Shown one piece after another: positions 33,494 to 42,400 of a DNA stretch of 64,000 nucleotides. Under the pieces are notes generated by a model that was not told where the DNA came from, did not search any database, and saw nothing but the letters and a program-made list of their open reading frames with translations. The DNA comes from Alisma plantago-aquatica (Eukaryota; Streptophyta; Magnoliopsida; Alismatales; Alismataceae): assembly GCA_963693085.1 (NCBI GenBank), contig OY856409.1:1341178915-1341242914 (forward strand), read 5' to 3'. Made by a program: the position numbers and the translations under genes. How positions within the stretch are numbered: position 1 is the first letter of the stretch; every line of letters starts with the position of its first letter.

Positions 33494-36400
33494 AAAGATG
33501 GCACAAGCCATTTAACTTTATCTAAGGATGACCATGGAGTTGATGAATCTGAAGCGATCATAAGAAAGAAGAGCAAATGTTGTGAGCTATCACCAAAGTA
33601 TACAAGTCACTAGCTCTAGAACTGAAACCAAACATCCATAGATGTTGAAAAGCCCATAATACGAAGCATGAGTAATGAATGTAACATAAGATAAAAAGCT
33701 TCAACCAGTTTAACAACAATCATACAGTTGAATGGAGAGTTTATAATGCACATATTGTAGTTTAAGGTTGGGTGAAAGATTCACACTGCCACATTGTTGG
33801 ACCCTTTTAATCGATCCGTTAGCAAGTGTGACAGAAGAATGAGGAATAGGAGATTCAAGGATGGTAACATGTCTCATACCTGTCATGTGTTCTGTGGCCG
33901 TGGAGTCTGACTATCTAGGGAAGATTAGAGGTTATCATAGAGGCCCCCACATGATGTTGGTTGGAGGCCAGATGAAATATGTTGCAGTGGGTTGCACACT
34001 TATGGAATCTCCAGAGCTAGAATGATTTCAGATGCCAACAAGTGTTACTCATACTCAATAGTAGGGATGTCAATGGGTAAGGGTATAATACCCTTTTACT
34101 CTTTATCCGTACCCTGTAGGGTGAGGGTAATAAGGGTAAAGATTTTTACTACTTGTTATCAGTTTACTTTTTATCCTTTCACATGTTCTGCTTATAGGGG
34201 AGGGTAAGGTATATACTTCATCCGTACCCGTTTACCCTTACTTGCTAATAGTTGGTAATATATATATAATAGGGTTCTTTGTATAAACAAAGCAAATATC
34301 ATAGGGTCTAACCCTTTCTCTCAAATCATTTTAGCCCAGTATGTTCATAGTGTGCAGTCGCCAACTTCTTTATAGCAATTCTGACACACGGTAGTCTGTC
34401 TAGAAGAGCTTCTATCTTCCATCTTCAAATTGTCCATCCTTTCCAATTGATCAATTTCTATTAAACAAAGCAGAGAAATAGGTTAATCACTAATGTTCGT
34501 CCAAGATCCTTTTCACTATTCTTTGTATACTTCGGTATTCTAAGTTTGCATGGGGTATATCAAATTAACCCGAACAAGATGATCGATACGACAAGCACAT
34601 AGACAAATAGAAATAAGTTTCCGTGATTAATAAATATGTGTGACTTTGTGAGACTATGAGGATACACATTAACAAGTTCCTTCGGAAGATGGGTGTAGAA
34701 AAGTGTTCAACTAAAACTAAACATCAATTCTATTTGATTTCATTGGTTTACTTTTTGATGTTGGACTAGTAGTTTAACTTTTACTATACAAATACCTAGC
34801 CCATGAAAAGAGTAATTATGTAGTTCCCATAAATAAATAGACTTAAATAACTTAATTAAATAGACTCTTTAATAGTTAATACTTTGATATACACTGCTAA
34901 CCAAGTCTTCAAACACTGGTACATAATGTGTTTAAAATGCTATTGCTTCAAGATTATTCGTTTACCCTTATTCTCCCCATTTACTCATTGGAGAAGAGGG
35001 TAAGGGTAAGGGTAGGGTAAGAGAATTGTTTAGAAGGATAATTACCCTTTCCCTTACCCGTTACCTTGTGGTGGGGAAGGGTAAGGGAAAACCTTTACCC
35101 TCCATGTTGACAACCCTACTCAGCAGAAGAGATGGTGAAGGGGGAATTGTCTAAAGACGTGGGCGTGGCCTCAAATCAAGTGTACTTTCTGCAACAAATT
35201 GGGTCATCTTGAGGAAATGTGCTACTGGATATCATGGACATCCCTAGGGGCAAGGATGTGGAGTTGAGTACGGGTAGTTCTTGAAGGGGGATGAAGTTGT
35301 CTGTTGTTTTGGGAGGGAGAGGCGGAGGTGTCGACTGGGTTCCCCTGAAGTTGGCGAAGCTGCTGCTCCCTTTAGGGCTGCTACGATGCCTCATTGTGGG
35401 GCCGAGTGCCTGCGGTTTTCCTTAAGGAGGGCTAGGACGACTGGTGCTGCTGTTGGAGTGGGTGGCGTTGGCTGCTGCCCCCTACGACAACTATTGAAGC
35501 TGCCTTGGTGGCAATAGTTGTTGATGTGGAGAGGGGATGGTAGGACCGCCACTGCTACTACCTTGCTAGCGGCATCTGCTGCTGTGCAGAGGGGAGGGTG
35601 GTGGCCGCCGCCGCCCTTTGCTCCTGCAGCGGCGGCTTCCCTTAGCGGCTATTGCTGCTTTGGGTGGCAACTGTTGCTTCTTCATCGATGTCTGTTTTAA
35701 AAACCCTGAGTGTTTTAAGAGGTCTAAATGTTATCATGTGACATAATCTGTTGCTTTCGTTAACTCAAACAGAGATACAATGAATGGTATGTATAGAATA
35801 GGCTCGGGGTATGATGTACATGTGTACTAACATAAGATAAACTAGTCTAACATTAATCGATTAAAGTACCGGAGGCCCATTAGCTCTATTTTTTATTCTA
35901 ATGCGTAATACTTTAACCAAATAATTAATTGTCTACTTCATATGTTTCTGCTGCACACAAAGACATGCCTATCTGTATTCAAATACATATATACATAATT
36001 CTAGAATAAACTTTCATCTAATTCCTATACATGCATACATTATACACACATATGTACGTATTAAAAAAAAATTGCCGACAAGGAGTGGCTCATGTGGTCA
36101 AGCACGATGTCCCCTAACAAAGGGACCCGAGTTCGAATCCCAGTTGCCGCCTTGATTTACCACCCTCCCGGGCGTTCGGCCTCCGCTACGGGTGTGGGAG
36201 AGGGGGAGAGAATGCCTCTTAATCCCAAAAAATCACCTCATCTGGTGTCGTATCCATGTCCTACATTTTAGAAATTTGTCGTGTGCTGTATTAGAGTTTG
36301 TGTTTATGCCTACAAACATGCCCTTGCTTCCTTCTTTTCAACATACATGTTGCAACCTAACTGTTGTCTATTTTTAAATCTTTGGCATTGTGGTTCGCCA

Positions 36401-39400
36401 CATGTGTTTCCTTTAGATCATTATATATTTTTTGTGTGATCACATGTATAGGGAAAGAGAGGTAGCCTACAAGAGAAAGGAGTGTACTATCTAGTTTGAT
36501 GGGGTTACTCTACATATGAGGAATGACACTTGCGGTGGTGTGTTGTCCACATAGTCGCTGTCATATGATGGGGGAACATTGGGTCTTCATCTAAATCTTT
36601 CACGAAATCAGACAAAAAGAAGTGATGCAGAAGAAAGAGACATTTCATAGCAAGGAACCCATTCAAAAGATGATCAAGTTACCTAGATAACTATGGTTGG
36701 CAGGCTACAATAGCATTTCTAAAAGGCCAAACAACCCCATCAAGTTTGCACTTAGGAAGGAGCGACTAAGTGTAGCATTTGCCAAAAATCCACCCTAAAG
36801 ATGAGAGGTTTGGGAGGGAGGGGCACATGCAGGTGCCCACTGTGACGAATACGTCGAGGGGACAATCCGTCCTCAAATATCATTACAAATGAAGAATTTG
36901 GGGAGGGAGTGAAGGAAGAAAGGTCGTTGGATCCCGAGTGACACCAAGGAGGGCTGGCCCTCGCCCCAAGCCTCAGCCTTGGAACATCAAAACCAGCATT
37001 ACCTTAACGCTATAGTATGCATTGTAGTGTAACACACAAAATATTATAGCATTTATGAAAAAAGGAAATAAAAAGAAACAAGCAAGAAAGGAGAATGAGG
37101 AGAAAGTAACGACTAAACCTACTCTGATACCATATTAGGAGCAAGGTATTAATTATTAAACTTTTTAATTGTTTATTTTAATTTGGTTACAACACTAATA
37201 TATATATGTTAGTCTTGGGAATTGGCTTAATAGGTGCATCCTATGTGGGATAAGCACCTTGTACACATGTAATCATAATGAATGACCCAAGCTGATATTT
37301 AAAGCAAGTAGGGACTCTTTCTATTCATCAATTCTCTATGCTTCTAGTTCCTACTTGACTACCTTAGGATGTCTCACTCTCTTTCATAATGGATTAAAAA
37401 GTATGAGCCATGGTGAAAGACAAAGGCATGTAACACAAGGTACACTTATCCTTGCTCATGTGATATTAATTCATTACCAAAAGGTTATTGAATTGCTTGA
37501 GCTTCTTGAGAGGATTGTTTGCTTCTTCGTGCAGTCTTTTCCCTTTTATTGTGTACTCATTCTTTTCTAATAGAATTCAAGGATATGCTTTGATATAATA
37601 TTGGAAATGTCTGATCTTTTGCTTAAATATATTCTTTTAAGAAGAGAAGAAGTCTTCAACTGTTGTAATTAGCAAGTATAAAGGTAAAAGCCCTGTTTAT
37701 AAACTGGTAAAGAAGAAAGATATATTGGTAAAAATTACCATAAATTTGACAAGACAATTGCTGATTTACTTCTAATAGTTTCATAGTTCTGTGGTTCATA
37801 TCTCAATGAAAAGCTCAGAATAGGAACACACTTCTCAACTAAAGCCAACACTCTAATATTGAGCTGGCCAAAATTGAAACACAACGTTGCCATTGGCTCT
37901 GCGACCTGACACTTGACACACGGATTGAGTTTCAAGTGATCCAGAGTAGGTTTACGGTTTCTAACAAAACGAGGCCCCGATCAGATTTTTAAGTAATCCA
38001 ATAAACTTCGATCATTTTAAGACCAGGTGGCACATGGTAGTCACTCCATATTAGAGAGTCTTTTTAATTTAGTTAATTAAGTTATTTGAGTCTAATTGTA
38101 TATGGGCCCAAGTGTGTCCCATTAGGGTTAGTCTAAACTTTGTATGCTTCCCCCTTCTCTTATATAAGGAGGGAGATTCCTCTTATCAATATATTACATA
38201 GTCTTCTTTTATTTTACAACATGGTATCAGAGTAGTGATCCAACCCTAAACCTAGAGGAGACAATTTTTTATCTTCCGCCCGCGCGCGGTAGTCGTCCTT
38301 CCTGGCTTGGCCACACAACTTCCTGATCATCAACGGTCTCTTGATCCCTGCCTCTCCGCTTGCTACCGCTGTGCTACTATTAGCCACTATCTCCTGCCAG
38401 TGAAAGGTGCTTTGGCACACACCGTTGACTTCTTTTGTTGCACTGCTACCCTTTTCATTATTGCGACAACTCCAACCAAGCCTTTTCTGTGTTCCTGCCA
38501 TCCGTTCTCCCACACATTCATAGCACCCAACCGCTACCAACCACTCCCTACTAGCCAGTCGCGCCCCTGCTTCTCTGTGACCATCCACGCTGCCGCATCA
38601 CCTCCTAAACTCGCCTGCCAATGCTAACCCCCTTCCCTTTTCTCTGCATACTGCCACCTAATAGATCTACTACCCCCAAGCCCGCCACGAACCCCTCCAA
38701 CAAATCCGTTGCCCACCACCAACTCCTCCCGCAGCCTGCTGACCCATCACAATCCCCTGTAGGTCCAACCCTCTAAGCCCGTTACTATTGCTGTAACCGA
38801 TGCCTTACCCACTAACACCCATCCTTCTTTGGCAATCGCACCTCTCGATGCTCTTTTCTCTTTCTTTTACAACAACAACGACAAACCGACAAGACTGATC
38901 TCGTCCCCCGTAGTAGTTGGTAGTAGGAAAATTGGTAACCTGGCTTGAGCTAAACCTTCCCCAATGTCAACTCTGACCCTCGGAGCGGCTGCTAAATCCA
39001 ACATGTATATAGTTTTTGGATGACTTGGGATCCACTAGTTCGACCCTCTCTGGAGCAGGTCTCATTCGTCGAGCATCAACAAGAGGCAATTGTTGCGGCC
39101 TGTTACTTATTGGAGGAGAAGATGACCTTCACACCAAGCCCAAGCCTACCAAACCTTCCTAATTGGGGGGGGGGGCGCCCCCTCAAATCCCCCGACAATT
39201 CTACTACCTATTTTTTGTTCTCTAAAGCACATCATTATCATTGTCCACTCCAACCACTTTTGGTTAGTTTTGTGGTTGGTGTGCGGGGGAGAAATAGATG
39301 AGAGATGAGATGAAGAGAGGAAATTTATTCTGCTTCTATTTGTGAGGACCTTTTTGCTGCTCTATATATTTGTGGATCTTTATACTCTTCTCGAAGAGTT

Positions 39401-42400
39401 TGTGGACTTCTACTATTGATATTAGCACCTAAAAAATCTTTTGTTGATTATATGCTTCTTGGAGAACTTACTATCTGGAGCTTCATGTCTAGTGCTTGCT
39501 TTTTCAGCTGATGGTCTTCTATTCGACTACATCGACTCTACTTTCTACTTTTTGTCCGTGCTTTATTTGCATGTTGACATTGTCCATGATTTGCGCATGT
39601 TGACTCTTTACATGTCTGTGCTTTCTTTGCATGTTAACTACTACTACTGTCAGCCAACATTCTCTGGGCTTTTCTATTGTGAATTAACACTCTCTGGACT
39701 TTTCTACTGTGAACCATCACTCTCTGGACTTGTAAACCAACACTCTCTGGAATCTGGACTTGTAAATCGACACTCTCTAGACTTTTCTACAGTGAACCAA
39801 CACTCTTTGGATTGCGACAATAGTGACTGTGTCCATAAGACACTGATGCCTTCTTGCTGCTGTTTATTACTACTACTACAGATGCCACATCCTTTTGATC
39901 AAGAAGCTTCTGCTACCTGTTTGCGACATGAACCTACAACTTGCGACATGATTCAAATTTGACCTGCTTGCATACCAGCTTTGGGTTATCTCTGGAGGGG
40001 GAGTATTTGAGCGATGAGTGTTTTATTGTAATCTTGAGGGGAGAGATTCTTGTAAGAGCTTGGTTTATCTTTTTATCCGTTTCTTTCTTTTTAGTTTGTC
40101 TATCTTTTTGCAAGCTGACTTGGGATTCTCCCAAGCTTGAGCTTGAGGGAGAGTGTTAGAGAGTATGGTTAATTTAGTTAAAGTTATTTGAGTCTAATTG
40201 TATATGGGCCCAAGTGTGTCTTGGCCTATTAGGGTTTAGTCTAAAGTTTGTATGCTTCCCCCTTCTATATAAGGACGGGGATTCCTCTTATCAATATATT
40301 GCATAGCCTTCTTTTGTTTTACAACACCACTATTATAAATTTATAATGAAAATTCATCTTGATCGTTACTAGCCTTTATATAATGCACTGGAATAAGATG
40401 ATTATCCAATGTCATCTATGATATAAATGTAAGATACTTGGTGCTTACAGTTAGCTGTGAACTAGCAAATCATTATCATGAATCCTTATTTGTCAACGTG
40501 GTGTAATTTGCAGTCTCATTCACCGCACGTCTTGTCAGTATCTGCTACTTCATCACTTACTGTTGTTTGTAGGACTCCTACTGTTTGTGCTCTTATCCCT
40601 AGTTGATTTTGTATTGTTATGTTGGGGTTAGAAAAAAGTTGTCCCAGTGTGAAGGAATCATCAGCGTGACTATCACCCTAGACTTACTATGTATGCTTTA
40701 TTGTGAAAAATGCAAAGCTCATTATTGGTAAAGATGGAATTTACTAGTTTTATACAAGGAGTGCAGCAGGTCGCAAGTCCCTCCCATTGATTCCTATTCT
40801 TGTTTGAATCCTTGTTTATAGAAAATCGACCATAATTGTAGCAAGGGAATCAAACTGCACTTTAAAATACAAAACTTGATGTGATGTGTGAGAAGAAACT
40901 TCATCTGGACTCCCTTTAATAAGAACACCACAAAGGCAGAAACTAGAAAAGAATGATCAAGCTTTTCTTGTTTTTTACCTGGGCCCTGTCATTATACGTA
41001 AATAATTGAAGTTTTAGACCCCCTATTATTTAATATAGTAAACACATTTCTTGCACATCCTTCCATTCTGAACCCCTACGATGAATAACAAAGACTTATA
41101 TCTCACTAAAAGGAACATTAACTTCATGTAAATATCTAGATATGCTTCACAGGGATAGCTAACTGTGCCATTTTATTTGACAGACAAATGCAGGTGCTGT
41201 AATGCTGACTGATGTTGTCTTCTGGCTAATCATTGTTCCCTTTCTTGAAATAAGAGATTATAATCTGAGTCTTGTAAGTATGGCTTTCTTTATGGATCCT
41301 TATATAATGTTCTCTGAATTTCATGTTAACTGTTGTATTTGCATTTATAAAAAGGAAGTGTATTATATTTGATTTTCACATGGCACTCGCAATCTTATTT
41401 CACTTCCCACTTCCGATCATTCTCTAGGTAGACGACCATTTTACATTATCATATGCTGGGCATTGAATCGTTTTGTGACTTCTACGTAGGCCGGTCCATG
41501 TACTGGGCTATACTTCCTTGGCCTAGTGTCCCACAGGTAGGCTCATGTGTTAATTTTGAACCACTATAAGTTTGTAGCCTGACCAAAACTAGATCTATGG
41601 TAATGATGCTGTGGATTTGACCTGTACTAAAGCCCAACCTGACCCGATTGTATACCAGTATAACTACAATCTCATAGCACTTGCACAAGAATAGACATGT
41701 GCATTGTACAAGAATATACAAAGTGCAATACATGCGTGAGTAGCATAGCTATGTCTTTATTCGTACATGAACAACGTAAACAACTTTTCGACATGTAGTT
41801 TTATATCTTTAATGCTCTTTCTAAGTGGCTTTATCCTATAATATATTAGTCAATAACTATTAATATGCAGTCCTGTGCAAATTAGAGACTCATGTAGGCT
41901 TGGATGACGACTCCTGTGTAAATAAGAGAACATGATTTATATATATTCCAATCGCAAAACTTCAACACAAACACCTTATAATCTAGATAGAAGGTGAATT
42001 GGATGATTAGTCTACTGTTTCCCACCAAAAGCCTAACAGTTAGGCCCTTTTCTGGTGGATGAGGTTCAATATTTATGTTGAGTAATTTTATGAATGCACG
42101 AGTGAAGAAGAGGACATAGACGGGTAGGGTTCATGGTGTTATAAATCAGAGTATCATGCCAAAACTGCGAAGTCTGGGTGTACTTGCATGCTTGTGGAAG
42201 ATCTTCGGATGATGTGTGAAGTGTTCTCCCACGGTCATGCATAGAGCTTGGTAGTAACCTTAATAAAGAATGTTTAATTGACTGGAGCATGGCAAACATG
42301 AACAACAATACATTAATAGGAGATACAGTTAGATGCACTCTGTACATTTATTTAGGCAGAGCACATATTCTGTATATCTGTATGTTTTGACTATACTTCT

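Larger units (their letters stand above)
30116..35919 (-). mobile_element. Degenerate Ty1/copia element (minus strand), nested insertions inside
   Basis: 3' LTR at 30116-30298, 5' LTR at 35737-35919. The LTRs are clearly related (ACATAAGATAAACTAGTCTAAC shared in part) but old. A polypurine tract (CTTGAGGGGG on minus) adjoins the 3' LTR. Reading leftward from 33930 are protease, integrase, RT and RNase H remnants. An RTE fragment and a hAT-like element sit inside. It lies antisense to the host gene. No clean TSD was seen (CAACA left, CAAAT right). Confidence 0.8.
38049..40326 (+). mobile_element. Non-autonomous LTR retrotransposon (2.3 kb, no pol)
   Basis: The LTRs are 173 bp each: 38049-38221 (TATTAGAGAG...TTACAACA) and 40154-40326 (TGTTAGAGAG...TTACAACA). 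Both contain a TATATAAGGA box. A primer-binding site (TGGTATCAGAG, 38222-38232) follows the left LTR and a polypurine tract (GAGGGAGAG, 40145-40153) precedes the right one. The 1.9-kb interior lacks gag and pol motifs, so transposition would need another element's enzymes. Flanks are CTCCA and CCACT, not a clean duplication. Confidence 0.85.
28582..41183 (+). other. Intron 3, 12.6 kb, built largely of transposons
   Basis: The boundaries are GTACGT and TTTGACAG. From left to right it contains SINE-1, a minus-strand copia element with nested RTE and hAT insertions, SINE-2, an unclassified stretch, and a non-coding LTR element. Stretches 28582-29837 and 40327-41183 show nothing recognisable. Confidence 0.8.

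Noticed and set aside
34062..35118. Interstitial telomere repeat
   Set aside because: GGGTAAGGG words resemble telomeric repeats but lack the plant TTTAGGG register and lie at the ends of an element with inverted repeats and TSDs.
29952..36140. tRNA genes
   Set aside because: A and B boxes are present, but no cloverleaf, anticodon arm or acceptor pairing could be made. The context (TSD, 150-170-bp body) shows SINEs.
38307..38627. Coding gene inside the 38-40 kb LTR element
   Set aside because: Cys/Ser/Pro-rich frame without domain, overlapped by an equally long antisense frame.
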